Assembly (NCBI GenBank): GCA_947631355.1
Contig: CANRKY010000008.1
Coordinates: 1 to 35,723 of the forward strand
DNA length: 35,723 nucleotides
Direction: 5' to 3'
From: an uncultured Marvinbryantia sp.
GTDB lineage: Bacteria; Bacillota; Clostridia; Lachnospirales; Lachnospiraceae
Below, piece after piece: positions 23,727-31,655 of this stretch (the stretch's first letter is position 1; the number at the start of each line of letters is the position of its first letter). Below the pieces are notes generated by a model. That model made no database searches, was not told the origin of the DNA, and saw only the letters and a list, made by a program, of their open reading frames with translations. The translations under genes and the position numbers were made by a program.

Positions 23727-23768
23727 GTACACTTGTCGATTCACTTAATCGTTTTCCCAAAAGTGTAC
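23727..23768 (+). promoter_or_regulatory. Nested inverted repeats in the cellobiose phosphorylase leader
   Basis: GTACACTT (23727-23734) pairs with AAGTGTAC (23761-23768). Inside it CGATT (23737-23741) pairs with AATCG (23747-23751). The set begins about 12 nt after the expected transcription start and ends about 10 nt before the ribosome binding site. It can act as an operator on DNA or a hairpin in RNA; sequence does not decide. Confidence 0.5.
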
Positions 23769-23789
23769 GCACACGATGGAGGGCTAAGT

Positions 23790-26225
23790 ATGAAATTTGG
23801 ATTTTTCGATGACGCCAAAAAAGAGTACGTCATCACCACACCCAGAACTCCTCTGCCATGGATCAACTACCTCGGCAGCCAGGACTTCTTCTCCCTGGTA
23901 TCCAACACCTGCGGCGGCTACAGCTTCTACAAAGACGCCAAACTGCTGCGCATTACCAGGTACCGCTACAACGACATACCCGCCGATGCAAACGGCAAAT
24001 ACTACTTTATCAAAGACGGCGATGTGATCTGGAATCCGGGCTGGCAGCCCACCAAGACAGAGCTTGACACCTACGAGTGCCGCCACGGCATGGGCTATTC
24101 GAAGTTCACTTCCTCCAAAAATGGCTTGGAAGCGTCTCTGCTGGCCTTCGTTCCCGTGGGGGACGCCTGCGAGGTGAACCGTCTGGTGCTGACCAACAAC
24201 TCCGACGCGCCGAAGGAAATCTCCGTGTTCTCCTACATAGAGTTCTGTCTCTGGAACGCCATGGACGACATGACCAACTTCCAGCGGAACCTGAGCATCG
24301 GTGAGGTGGAAGTGATCGGATCCGACATCTACCACAAAACCGAGTACCGCGAGCGCAGAAATCACTATGCGGTATATTCTGTGAATACCGAAGTGGACGG
24401 CTTCGACACCGACCGCGACACCTTCCTGGGCGCGTATGGCACCCCCACCGCTCCGGCCGTTGTGACGGCGGGCAAGGCGGGCAATTCCATCGCGAGCGGA
24501 TGGTCTCCCATCGGCTCCCACCAGATCAATGTAAAACTGGCTCCGGGCGAGAGCAGATCCTACATCTTCGTTCTGGGCTATATCGAGAACCCGGTGGAAG
24601 AAAAATGGGAAGCGTCCGGCGTGATCAACAAAAAACCGGCGCAGGAGCTTCTGGCGAAATACCGCACGGACGCGCAGGTAGACGCGGCGATGGAGGCGCT
24701 TGCAGCCGACTGGAACCGCCTGCTCTCCAAGTACACGCTGGAGTCTTCCGAGGAAAAACTGAACCGCATGGTAAATATCTGGCACCAGTACCAGTGTATG
24801 GTTACATTTAATATTTCCCGCTCCGCTTCCTATTATGAATCCGGAACCGGCCGCGGCATGGGCTTCCGCGATTCCTGCCAGGATCTGCTGGGCTTCGTGC
24901 ACCTGATCCCGGAGCGCGCCAGAGAGCGTATCATCGACATCGCCTCCACGCAATTTGAGGACGGCAGCGCGTACCATCAGTACCAGCCCCTCACCAAGAA
25001 GGGCAATTCCGACATCGGCAGCGGCTTCAACGATGACCCGCTGTGGCTGATCGCCGGCACCGGCGCTTACATCCGCGAGACGGGCGACCTGAGCATCCTG
25101 GATGAAATGGTTCCCTTCGACAACGACGAGAGCAAGGCACAGACTTTGTTTGAGCATCTGAACCGCTCTTTCAACTATATCGTCACCCACAAGGGCCCGC
25201 ATAACTTGCCGCTCATCGGCCGCGCAGACTGGAACGACTGTCTGAACCTGAACTGCTTCTCCGAAGTGCCGGGCGAATCCTTCCAGACATTCGGCCCCAG
25301 CGAAGGCCCGGTTGCAGAATCCGTGTTCATCGCCGGTATGTTTGTGAAATACGGCAGAGAGTTTGCCACGATCTGCGGACTGATGGGAAAAGAAGACATG
25401 AAAGCCGCCGCTCTGAAAGAAGTGGACGCCATGGAAAAGGCCGTGCTGGATGCAGGCTGGGACGGCGAATGGTTCATGCGCGCGTATGACGCCTTCGGCG
25501 CGAAAGTTGGTTCCAAGGACTGCGAGGAAGGCAAGATCTTCATCGAGCCCCAGGGCTTCTGCGTGATCGCAGGCATCGGCGCAAAGACCGGCGAGGCAGA
25601 GAAAGCGCTGGATTCCGTTCAGAAATATCTGGATACGAAATACGGCATCATGCTGCTGCAGCCCGCCTACACAAAATACTATGTGAACCTGGGTGAGATT
25701 TCTTCTTACCCGCCCGGATACAAAGAGAACGCCGGGATCTTCTGCCACAACAATCCCTGGATCTCCATCGCGGAAACTGTGATCGGCAGAGGCGACCGCG
25801 CTTTCCAGGTGTACGAGCGGACATGCCCGGCTTACATTGAGGACATCAGCGAGATCCACCGCACGGAGCCGTATGTGTACTCCCAGATGATCGCCGGCGC
25901 GGACGCGGTGCGTCACGGCGAGGCAAAGAACAGCTGGCTGACCGGCACCGCTGCCTGGACGTTTGTGAATGTCTCCCAGTACATCCTGGGTATCCAGCCG
26001 GACTACACCGGGTTGAAAGTGGATCCCTGCATCCCGTCTAAACTGGATGGATTCAAAGTGACCCGCCAGTACCGCGGCGCATCGTACCACATTGATGTGC
26101 AGAATCCGAACCATGTGCAGAAAGGCGTCGTGTCCATGACCGTGGACGGACAGGCCGTGGAAGGAAACATCATCCCGCCTGTGGATGGCAAGAAAGAATA
26201 TCACGTAACTGTTGTGATGGGTTAA
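23790..26225 (+). CDS. Cellobiose phosphorylase (GH94)
   Basis: This 811-aa protein has the exact size class of clostridial cellobiose phosphorylases. It splits cellobiose with phosphate into glucose 1-phosphate and glucose in the cytosol, saving [50 protein letters not shown], the catalytic-acid motif [10 protein letters not shown] (about 489-498), [15 protein letters not shown] and [14 protein letters not shown] follow the family closely. There is no signal peptide. GGAGGG precedes the ATG at 23790. It has its own promoter, structured leader and terminator, so it is monocistronic. No cellobiose transporter or beta-glucosidase is adjacent. Chitobiose phosphorylase is the main alternative, but the sequence follows cellobiose enzymes. 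Confidence 0.93.
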   Translation: MKFGFFDDAKKEYVITTPRTPLPWINYLGSQDFFSLVSNTCGGYSFYKDAKLLRITRYRYNDIPADANGKYYFIKDGDVIWNPGWQPTKTELDTYECRHGMGYSKFTSSKNGLEASLLAFVPVGDACEVNRLVLTNNSDAPKEISVFSYIEFCLWNAMDDMTNFQRNLSIGEVEVIGSDIYHKTEYRERRNHYAVYSVNTEVDGFDTDRDTFLGAYGTPTAPAVVTAGKAGNSIASGWSPIGSHQINVKLAPGESRSYIFVLGYIENPVEEKWEASGVINKKPAQELLAKYRTDAQVDAAMEALAADWNRLLSKYTLESSEEKLNRMVNIWHQYQCMVTFNISRSASYYESGTGRGMGFRDSCQDLLGFVHLIPERARERIIDIASTQFEDGSAYHQYQPLTKKGNSDIGSGFNDDPLWLIAGTGAYIRETGDLSILDEMVPFDNDESKAQTLFEHLNRSFNYIVTHKGPHNLPLIGRADWNDCLNLNCFSEVPGESFQTFGPSEGPVAESVFIAGMFVKYGREFATICGLMGKEDMKAAALKEVDAMEKAVLDAGWDGEWFMRAYDAFGAKVGSKDCEEGKIFIEPQGFCVIAGIGAKTGEAEKALDSVQKYLDTKYGIMLLQPAYTKYYVNLGEISSYPPGYKENAGIFCHNNPWISIAETVIGRGDRAFQVYERTCPAYIEDISEIHRTEPYVYSQMIAGADAVRHGEAKNSWLTGTAAWTFVNVSQYILGIQPDYTGLKVDPCIPSKLDGFKVTRQYRGASYHIDVQNPNHVQKGVVSMTVDGQAVEGNIIPPVDGKKEYHVTVVMG

Positions 26226-26238
26226 GGCCCATCCTGTG

Positions 26239-26278
26239 CAGGGCTGTCGCAATACAAACTGCGGCGGCCCTGTTTTTT
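26239..26278 (+). terminator. Terminator of the cellobiose phosphorylase gene
   Basis: CAGGGC...TCGCA (from 26239) pairs with GCGG...GCCCTG (to 26272) and is followed by TTTTTT (26273-26278), 14 nt after the stop. Confidence 0.8.
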
Positions 26279-26322
26279 CCACAATGGTATCTGCTAACGG
26301 CGATCTCCGGAAAGGACGTACT

Positions 26323-26796
26323 ATGAACAAACCTGTTTTATACCGCAAAAGACTGATCCCGGACGAATGTGTGCTGCTGAAGAACGATGAGATCCTGCGG
26401 ATAGAGGATAACCTGATCATCACCCGCTGGAAGACTCTCCGCCCCAAAAAAGAGCTGAGCCACGGGCTGTCGGCCTTCTTCCTAGACAAAGGGATCAAGG
26501 TGAGTAAGTTTTTCGATCACGACGACCGGCTGATCTGCTGGTACTGCGACATCATCACCCACACATACGATGCGGACACAGACACCTATGTGTTCATCGA
26601 CCTGCTGGCGGATGTGCTGGTGTACCCGGACGGCACGGTAAAAGTGGTGGATCTGGATGAACTTGCGGAAGCCACAGAAAAAAAGCTGATCTCGGAAGAA
26701 CAGCTTTTGATCTCTCTGCGCCAGCTGGACTGGCTTTTGCAGACCATATACAGCGGGAACTTCGGCTCCCTGCAGAAATATCTGGATATTAATTAA
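26323..26796 (+). CDS. DUF402 domain protein
   Basis: This 157-aa protein starts MNKPVLYRKRLIPDEC. The central WYCDIITHTYD and FIDLLADVLVYPDGTVKVVDLDEL (about 66-115) match the DUF402 pattern, in which aspartates and glutamates bind divalent metal. Characterised members act as nucleoside di/triphosphatases or, in FomD, on a nucleotide conjugate, so a nucleotide phosphatase role is possible but unproven. A GGA-type ribosome binding site lies 6-7 nt upstream of the ATG. It begins 45 nt after the terminator of the phosphorylase gene; no clear promoter was found, so partial read-through may drive it. It converges on upp. Confidence 0.75.
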   Translation: MNKPVLYRKRLIPDECVLLKNDEILRIEDNLIITRWKTLRPKKELSHGLSAFFLDKGIKVSKFFDHDDRLICWYCDIITHTYDADTDTYVFIDLLADVLVYPDGTVKVVDLDELAEATEKKLISEEQLLISLRQLDWLLQTIYSGNFGSLQKYLDIN

Positions 26797-26828
26797 TACA
26801 TTCTGATACATTCTGAAAGCGCGAGCTG

Positions 26829-26854
26829 GCGCGGCTCTGCATATTCTGCCGCGC
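26829..26854. terminator. Possible bidirectional hairpin between DUF402 and upp
   Basis: GCGCGGC (26829-26835) pairs with GCCGCGC (26848-26854) around a 12-nt loop in the convergent 99-bp spacer. No good U-run follows on either side, so termination is uncertain. Confidence 0.35.
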
Positions 26855-26895
26855 TCTGCTTTGTATGGCAGATACTGTGCGCTATTTCAAAAAAT

Positions 26896-27525
26896 CTACT
26901 TGGTTCCGAAAATACGGTCCCCCGCGTCTCCAAGCCCCGGCACGATATAGCCGTGGTCGTTCAGGCGCTCGTCTTTTGCCCCAATGTAGATGTCCACATC
27001 GGGATGGGCTTTCTGCATGGCTTCTATGCCATCGGGCGCGGCGATGATGCACATGAAACGAATGTTCTTCACGCCCTTTTCTTTCAGCATCTGAATGGCC
27101 GCCACCGCGGAACCGCCTGTTGCCAGCATGGGATCCACCACGAAGACTTCGCGCTCCGCGCAGTCGCCGGGCAGCTTACAGTAGTACTCCACCGGCTTTA
27201 AGGTTTCCGGATCCCGGTACAGACCGATATGGCCCACTTTTGCTGCCGGTATCATGGCAAGCATACCTTCCACCATGCCGATCCCGGCGCGGAGAATGGG
27301 CACTACCGCCAGCTTCTTTCCCTGCAATTCTTTCGCCGTGGTCTTGCAGATGGGCGTCTCAATCTCCACATCCTGCAATTTTAAATCCCTTGTCGCCTCA
27401 TAACACATCAGCATGGCAATCTCGCCGATGATCTGGCGGAAATCTCTGGAGCCTGTCTCCACTCTCCGTATGATCCCTATTTTATGCTGGATCAGCGGAT
27501 GATCCATTACACATATCCTGGCCAT
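26896..27525 (-). CDS. upp: Uracil phosphoribosyltransferase
   Basis: This 209-aa protein makes UMP from uracil and PRPP. The PRPP loop is [11 protein letters not shown] (about 129-139). The [11 protein letters not shown] and C-terminal [14 protein letters not shown] blocks (uracil-binding region) are standard, as is length. ATG at 27525 ([15 protein letters not shown]) has GGGAGGG 7 nt upstream. It salvages the uracil released by pdp. It lies downstream of rpiB on the same strand, separated by the 17-nt repeats. The order ywlC, ywlE, rpiB, upp resembles Bacillus subtilis, with intervening genes (ywlD, ywlG, glyA) missing. Confidence 0.96.
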   Translation of the reverse strand: MARICVMDHPLIQHKIGIIRRVETGSRDFRQIIGEIAMLMCYEATRDLKLQDVEIETPICKTTAKELQGKKLAVVPILRAGIGMVEGMLAMIPAAKVGHIGLYRDPETLKPVEYYCKLPGDCAEREVFVVDPMLATGGSAVAAIQMLKEKGVKNIRFMCIIAAPDGIEAMQKAHPDVDIYIGAKDERLNDHGYIVPGLGDAGDRIFGTK

Positions 27526-27574
27526 ATTCAACCCTCCCGGATGTTTGCGCGGGCCGCCTTTGGCGCGCCATTTG

Positions 27575-27682
27575 CCGCAGTACATTTTTCTTGACGCATT
27601 GCGCTTGTTCTTGCCACAGTGCGTTTTTTGTCACAGTGCGTTTTTTGTCACAGTGCGTTTTTTGTCACAGTGCGTTTCTCTC
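27575..27682. repeat. 17-nt tandem repeats between rpiB and upp
   Basis: Units CACAGTGCGTTTTTTGT begin at 27615, 27632, 27649 and 27666; the last is altered at its end. Weaker 19-20-nt copies (CGCATTGCGCTTGTTCTTG, CGCAGTACATTTTTCTTGA) precede them toward upp. The array lies just past the rpiB stop. The period is not a multiple of three. Confidence 0.85.
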
Positions 27683-27692
27683 CTGCGGTCTG

Positions 27693-28121
27693 CTACTCCT
27701 CCACCATAGAAATCCTTCGTTTATGTCGCTCCTCATTGGAGAACGGGGTGTCCAGAAACGTATCCACAATCTTCAGCGCCAGCCCCGGCCCCACCACTCT
27801 GCCGCCCAGAGCGAGAATGTTTGCATCGTTGTGCAGGCGCGTGGCCTCCGCCATAAAACAGTCTGTGCAGAGCGCCGCGCGGATCCCCTTCACTTTGTTC
27901 GCCGTGATGGAAATGCCGATGCCCGTTCCGCAGATCAGGATCCCCCGGTCACATTCCCCGCCCGTGATGGCGTCTGTCACCTTGCGCGCGTAGATGGGAT
28001 AATCCACGGACGCCTCGCTGTAGCACCCGTAATCCTTGTAGGCAAGCCCTCTCTCGTCCAAATGTTTCATGATATCCTGTTTCAGGGCATATCCGCCCTG
28101 GTCGCTCGCGATCGCGATCAT
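27693..28121 (-). CDS. rpiB: Ribose 5-phosphate isomerase B
   Basis: This 142-aa sugar-phosphate isomerase of the RpiB/LacAB family interconverts ribose 5-phosphate and ribulose 5-phosphate. ASDQGGYALK near the N-terminus, the catalytic-Cys loop ICGTGIGISITANK (about 63-76) and HNDANILALGGR (about 96-107) are all present. Its ATG overlaps the stop of the YwlE-like gene by four bases (ATGA), so translation is coupled. Ribose 5-phosphate from deoB is a natural substrate. The stop is followed at once by the 17-nt repeats. Confidence 0.95.
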   Translation of the reverse strand: MIAIASDQGGYALKQDIMKHLDERGLAYKDYGCYSEASVDYPIYARKVTDAITGGECDRGILICGTGIGISITANKVKGIRAALCTDCFMAEATRLHNDANILALGGRVVGPGLALKIVDTFLDTPFSNEERHKRRISMVEE

Positions 28122-28579
28122 TTTTCATCCTCCTCCTTAATGACTTCCGCCAGTTTTTCGATCATTTCTTTTAATATGGAAAAGCACTCGGCGTAGGCCG
28201 AAATATCTTTGCCCAGCGGACTTTCCACGTCCCCCGTACGCCCGCAGTATTCCGCGATGGTGTACACGTTTTTTGCCTCCGCCGGGTAAGTCTCCAGAAT
28301 TTTATTTTTCTGTTCCAGTTCCATGGTGAGCATTAAGGTGCGGTCGTCAAAGTCATCTCTGGTAAGCTGTATGGCTTCGTGATCCTGCATGGAAAGCTCG
28401 TTCTGGCCCATCACTTCCTGCGCCTTCGGATTGATGGGTTCCGGGAAAAGCACGATCATCCCTCTGGAGTCCACAATGATATCTTCCAGCAGCAGCTTTG
28501 TCTGCAGCAGCGCTTCCGCCATGGGTGCGCGGCACGTATCGCTGCGGCTGATAAATGTCAGTTTATCATATTTTTTCAT
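28118..28579 (-). CDS. YwlE-like LMW phosphatase homologue lacking catalytic residues
   Basis: This 153-aa protein has the low-molecular-weight protein phosphatase fold. The phosphate loop reads FISRSDTCRAPMAEAL. Aligned with YwlE-type loops (CTGNTCRSPMAE), the nucleophile Cys is Ser (about residue 11), Gly is Ser and Asn is Asp; the second Cys and the Arg remain. The general-acid motif DPxG is replaced by ESPLG. The DNA here (AGC CGC AGC GAT ACG TGC CGC) is unambiguous and the frame is open, so this is not a decayed gene. Its position between sua5/ywlC and rpiB matches ywlE of Bacillus, the protein-arginine phosphatase. Phosphatase activity by the usual mechanism seems impossible; a binding or regulatory role is inferred. 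GGGAG precedes the ATG. Confidence 0.8.
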   Translation of the reverse strand: MKKYDKLTFISRSDTCRAPMAEALLQTKLLLEDIIVDSRGMIVLFPEPINPKAQEVMGQNELSMQDHEAIQLTRDDFDDRTLMLTMELEQKNKILETYPAEAKNVYTIAEYCGRTGDVESPLGKDISAYAECFSILKEMIEKLAEVIKEEDEK

Positions 28580-28592
28580 TTGCTCTCCCTTC

Positions 28593-29660
28593 CTAAACTT
28601 TCACGATCTGGTGCCCCGCCGCCCGGAGCAGACGGTTCATGATCGCCTGTCCTAAGACCGGGGTGTCAAACGCCTCCGAAAAAATCTTTGTCACGTTCTG
28701 CTCATCCAGCTCGCGCAACACCGCGTACAGATGCCGGGAAATACTGAGTTCATCCTGCCTGCTGCCCATGCAGCGCACGATGCCCGCATAGTGCTCTTTT
28801 GTCTCCTCCGATGCTATGACGCCCGGCTTTCCGCCTCTTTCCAGTTCTTCCTGCGCCAGACGGCGGATGTGAGAAACCACCGCCTCCTGCGCTCCCTCCA
28901 CGATCAGCATCTCGGCCTTCGGCGCGTAATGGCGATATTTCATGCCCGGCGCTTTGGGCGGTTCTTTGGGATCCGCCGAAAAGAGCGCGGGATCCGCCGT
29001 CACTTCTCCGATCACTTTCTGGAGCATGTCCTGATTGACATAGCCGGGCCGCAGGATCATGGGGATGTCTCCGCTCAGATCCAAAATGGTGGATTCCACG
29101 CCGATCCCCACATCGCCCCCGTCTATGATCATGTCGATCTTTCCCGCCATATCCTCCGCCACATGGGACGCCTTTGTGGGGCTGGGGCGGCCGGATGCGT
29201 TGGCGCTTGGCGCGGCCACAAAGCCTCCGCCCTCACGGATCAGCTGCAGAGCCACCGCGTGATCCGGCATCCGCACCGCCACGGTGTCCAGCCCGCCGGT
29301 GGTAGTCTTCGGCACGCAGTCCTTCTTTTTGAAGATCATGGTGAGCGGCCCCGGCCAGAACCAGGCGGCCAGTGCTCTCGCCTTCTCCGGCACCTCCGCC
29401 GCGATCTGATACAGCGCCTCCATATCCGCAATGTGAACGATCAGGGGATTGTCGGACGGCCTGCCCTTGGCGCGATAGATCTTCGCGGCGGCGTCCGCGT
29501 CCAGCGCGTTTGCCCCCAGGCCATACACTGTCTCCGTGGGGAACGCCACCAGCCCGCCTGAGCGCAGGATCTCTCCCGCCCGGGCCATCTGCTCTTTATC
29601 AATCCCTGTTCTCATATCTGCAAAGATGGTCTGCATCTGATCGTGTACGCCTCTTTCCAT
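28593..29660 (-). CDS. Threonylcarbamoyl-AMP synthase, Sua5/YwlC type
   Basis: This 355-aa protein makes threonylcarbamoyl-AMP from threonine, bicarbonate and ATP for t6A modification at position 37 of ANN-decoding tRNAs. The N-terminal YrdC domain (about 20-215) shows GGLVAFPTETVYGLGANA, KGRPSDNPLIVHI, WPGPLTMIF, AVRMPDH and SANASGRPSPT. A linker with KAPGMKYRHYAPK then leads to the C-terminal Sua5 domain (about 255-350), so it is the two-domain Sua5 form. The start is uncertain: ATG at 29660 has only a weak GAGCGGAA, while ATG at 29636 (MQTIFADMRT) fits the family N-terminus but has GAGG 13 nt away. It heads the sua5, ywlE-like, rpiB unit with gaps of 13 and -4 nt. Confidence 0.92.
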   Translation of the reverse strand: MERGVHDQMQTIFADMRTGIDKEQMARAGEILRSGGLVAFPTETVYGLGANALDADAAAKIYRAKGRPSDNPLIVHIADMEALYQIAAEVPEKARALAAWFWPGPLTMIFKKKDCVPKTTTGGLDTVAVRMPDHAVALQLIREGGGFVAAPSANASGRPSPTKASHVAEDMAGKIDMIIDGGDVGIGVESTILDLSGDIPMILRPGYVNQDMLQKVIGEVTADPALFSADPKEPPKAPGMKYRHYAPKAEMLIVEGAQEAVVSHIRRLAQEELERGGKPGVIASEETKEHYAGIVRCMGSRQDELSISRHLYAVLRELDEQNVTKIFSEAFDTPVLGQAIMNRLLRAAGHQIVKV

Positions 29661-29673
29661 TTCCGCTCTTGTC

Positions 29674-29832
29674 TCACATGGTGCGGTTTTTCTGCTTTTT
29701 GGATACTATATCATTTTCCTGCTTTGCGGATGCCGCATTGTTTTCCTGCTTTATGGATGCTGCATTGTTTTCCTGCTTTATGGACGCTGCATTGTTTTCC
29801 TGCTTTACGGATATTGTATCATTTTCGGGCAT
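29674..29832 (-). CDS. Possible 52-aa repeat peptide encoded by the 27-nt array
   Basis: From ATG at 29832 a frame of 52 codons crosses the whole array and stops with TGA at 29676-29674, 13 nt before the sua5 ATG. It encodes five nine-residue units of the form KQENNAASI, a very hydrophilic and probably unstructured peptide. There is no Shine-Dalgarno sequence. The other arrays in the window have periods not divisible by three or lie in untranslated spacers. The open frame may therefore be a by-product of the 27-nt period. Confidence 0.2.
   Translation of the reverse strand: MPENDTISVKQENNAASIKQENNAASIKQENNAASAKQENDIVSKKQKNRTM
29690..29823. repeat. 27-nt tandem repeats upstream of sua5
   Basis: Units begin at 29690 (26 nt), 29716, 29743, 29770 and 29797 (each TTCCTGCTTT...GGA...). 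The inner copies are nearly identical and the outer ones diverge. The array occupies the leader region of sua5. The rest of the 327-bp spacer (29824-29940) is A-rich, with short repeats ATCAAAAGGCC (twice) and ATCGCTCACA (twice), and no clear promoter. Confidence 0.85.
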
Positions 29833-29940
29833 ATTAAGCAATAAAAATCGCTCACATCAGGAGGCACATCAAAAGGCCATCAAAAGGCCCGCAGATCGCT
29901 CACAGCAAAAGGACTGACAGAAGGCAGCAAAAAGCCGCGA

Positions 29941-29974
29941 AAAGGGCCGCACCGCTTGTACGGCCCGGCCCTTT
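29941..29974. terminator. Bidirectional terminator after the DUF1858 gene
   Basis: AAAGGGCCG (29941-29949) pairs with CGGCCCTTT (29966-29974). On the minus strand it is followed by TTTTCGCGGCTTTTT, on the plus strand by ATTTTTCC. It ends the DUF1858 transcript 14 nt past its stop. Confidence 0.75.
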
Positions 29975-29987
29975 ATTTTTCCGTGTT

Positions 29988-30197
29988 TTATTTCCCAACG
30001 CTCTCCAGATAGGCATTGAGTCTTGCCACCAGCAGATCTGTGGGGATGCCGTGCACCATCGCGGCTTCCTCCAGCGATTCCATCTGTGAAGACGGGCACC
30101 CTACGCAGTGCATGCCGCTTCCCATCAGCACAGCCGCCATGTTCGGATCCAACTGAAGAATTTCACCGATCAGCATTTCTTTTTTTACCTCTGCCAT
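29988..30197 (-). CDS. DUF1858 (hybrid-cluster-protein-associated redox disulfide) domain protein
   Basis: This 69-aa protein consists of a DUF1858 domain alone: [42 protein letters not shown]. The CxxC (CVGC, about 31-34) sits at the helix start and is thought to be a redox-active or metal-binding pair; such proteins are common in anaerobes. AGGAGG lies about 8 nt upstream of the ATG. A consensus promoter and a terminator flank it, so it is monocistronic and probably well expressed. It is divergent from nagA. The biochemical role is not established. Confidence 0.85.
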   Translation of the reverse strand: MAEVKKEMLIGEILQLDPNMAAVLMGSGMHCVGCPSSQMESLEEAAMVHGIPTDLLVARLNAYLESVGK

Positions 30198-30272
30198 GAA
30201 TCTGACCTCCTATTATGGTATTCTTTTTTATATTTTCTTGCTGCAGATAGCTTTTTCTGTCACTGCCAGTTT

Positions 30273-30301
30273 ATTATAAAGCGGAACAGGCCGAACGTCA
30301 A
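30273..30301 (-). promoter_or_regulatory. Consensus promoter of the DUF1858 gene
   Basis: TTGACG (30301-30296) and perfect TATAAT (30278-30273) are 17 nt apart on the minus strand, with a leader of about 70 nt. Confidence 0.8.
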
Positions 30302-30409
30302 GATGGGATATGGAAATAGCAAGCAATAGGATATGGAAATAGAAAGCAATAGAAAACAGGACCGGGTGTAAAATGCGGCTATCAAAAAATGGCAATCATA
30401 TGCAAAACA

Positions 30410-30418
30410 TGCTATACT
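30410..30418 (+). promoter_or_regulatory. Extended -10 promoter of nagA
   Basis: TGC-TATACT at 30410-30418 forms an extended -10 element. The -35 region (TGGCAA) is poor. It lies about 30 nt before the nagA ATG, so the leader is short. The spacer 30302-30409 between the two divergent promoters holds a short direct repeat (GATATGGAAATAG, twice at about 30306-30345). Confidence 0.5.
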
Positions 30419-30446
30419 GGAAGAAAAAAAGAAAGAGGGCATCTCC

Positions 30447-31619
30447 ATGGCATGTACGCTGCTTCGAAACGGTTCTGTATACCGAAACCACACATTTACA
30501 TCTGAAAATCTGCTGCTCGCAGACGGCAGGATCACCGTGCTGGAGCCGGATGCGGACATTTCTCCCATCATCGCCGATGGCGCCGCCGTGGTGGACGCCG
30601 CGGGCATGTACGTGGTTCCCGGCTTTCTGGATATCCACACCCACGGCGCTGTGGGCGTGGATGTAAACAGCGCGTCCGCCGATGACCTGGAAAAAGTCTG
30701 CCGCTTTGCGGCAAAGAACGGCGTTACCTCGTGGCTCTGTTCCATCCTCACGGACACCGTGGAAAAGACCAACTGGTGCATTGATCAGTACCTGGCACAC
30801 AAAAAAATGCCCCACAGGGGAGCAGATCTTCTGGGGATCCATCTGGAAGGGCCCTTTCTCTCTCCGGAATATCGGGGCGCCATGCCGCAGCATCTTTTGA
30901 GGCAGGCGGACATGGAGCTGCTGCGCGCCTACCAGCGGCGGGCCTGCGGAGATATCCGCTACATCACCGTGTCCCCGGAAGTGGAAAATGTCACGGAAGC
31001 GATCCCGGAAATCTCGGCCATGGGGATCCGTGTGTCCATCGGCCATTCTGGCGCGGATTATGACACCGCCATGCGAGCCATCCAAAACGGCGCAGTTTCC
31101 GCCACACACATTTTCAACGCTATGCGCCCGCTGCACCACCACGCGCCCGGCATCGCCGGAGCGGCTCTGGAATCTGACCTGTACTGCGAGGCGATCTGCG
31201 ATGGCCGCCATCTGCACCCCGGCATGGTGCGCCTGCTCTTAAAAATAAAAGGCACGGACCGGGTGGTTGCCGTGACCGACTCCATCATGGCCGCCGGTCT
31301 GCCGGACGGCAATTATAAGCTGGGCGTGAATGATGTGATCGTAAAAGACGGCGATGCGCGGCTTGCCTCCGCCGATGTGCGTGCGGGCAGCACGCTCACG
31401 CACCACCAGGCCCTGCAGAACCTGCTGCAGTTTACCGGGCGTCCCCTGGCGGATATCCTGCCGCTCTTTACAGAAAATCCCGCAAAGGTGATCGGCGTGT
31501 CCGACCACAAGGGGTTCATCGAAACCGGCATGGATGCGGACGTTGTGCTGCTTGACCGCGCGCTGGATGTGGCGGCGGTCTATGTAGGCGGGATCGACAT
31601 ATTGCCGGAATGCCTTTGA
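30447..31619 (+). CDS. nagA: N-acetylglucosamine-6-phosphate deacetylase
   Basis: This 390-aa amidohydrolase removes acetate from GlcNAc-6-phosphate, giving glucosamine 6-phosphate for glycolysis or wall synthesis. VVPGFLDIHTHG (metal His pair, about 56-67), GIHLEGPFLSPEYRG (metal Glu), SIGHSGADY, ATHIFNAMRPLHHHAPG and VTDSIMAAG (catalytic Asp) are all present. GAGGG lies 8 nt before the ATG. No nagB, PTS or regulator accompanies it here, so the deaminase must be elsewhere. It is transcribed opposite to the DUF1858 gene. The stop is 36 nt from the convergent GNAT gene, where base composition falls sharply. Confidence 0.95.
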   Translation: MACTLLRNGSVYRNHTFTSENLLLADGRITVLEPDADISPIIADGAAVVDAAGMYVVPGFLDIHTHGAVGVDVNSASADDLEKVCRFAAKNGVTSWLCSILTDTVEKTNWCIDQYLAHKKMPHRGADLLGIHLEGPFLSPEYRGAMPQHLLRQADMELLRAYQRRACGDIRYITVSPEVENVTEAIPEISAMGIRVSIGHSGADYDTAMRAIQNGAVSATHIFNAMRPLHHHAPGIAGAALESDLYCEAICDGRHLHPGMVRLLLKIKGTDRVVAVTDSIMAAGLPDGNYKLGVNDVIVKDGDARLASADVRAGSTLTHHQALQNLLQFTGRPLADILPLFTENPAKVIGVSDHKGFIETGMDADVVLLDRALDVAAVYVGGIDILPECL

Positions 31620-31655
31620 CATGCGGTGCGGCAGGATGGGCGCAGCGGATACCGT

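Noticed and set aside
23461..23772. A 103-codon minus-strand frame between proS and the cellobiose phosphorylase gene
   Set aside because: No ribosome binding site, no recognisable similarity, and it overlaps two divergent promoters and the leader inverted repeats.
23784..26498. A 904-codon open frame on the minus strand opposite cellobiose phosphorylase
   Set aside because: It mirrors the well-supported GH94 gene on the other strand, has no ribosome binding site, spans two plus-strand genes and the terminator, and resembles no protein. High third-position G+C of the real gene keeps the opposite frame open.
29643..29837. A 64-codon plus-strand repeat frame (CFPALWMLH units) over the 27-nt array
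   Set aside because: It starts inside sua5 on the opposite strand, has no ribosome binding site, and its open frame follows from the 27-nt period.
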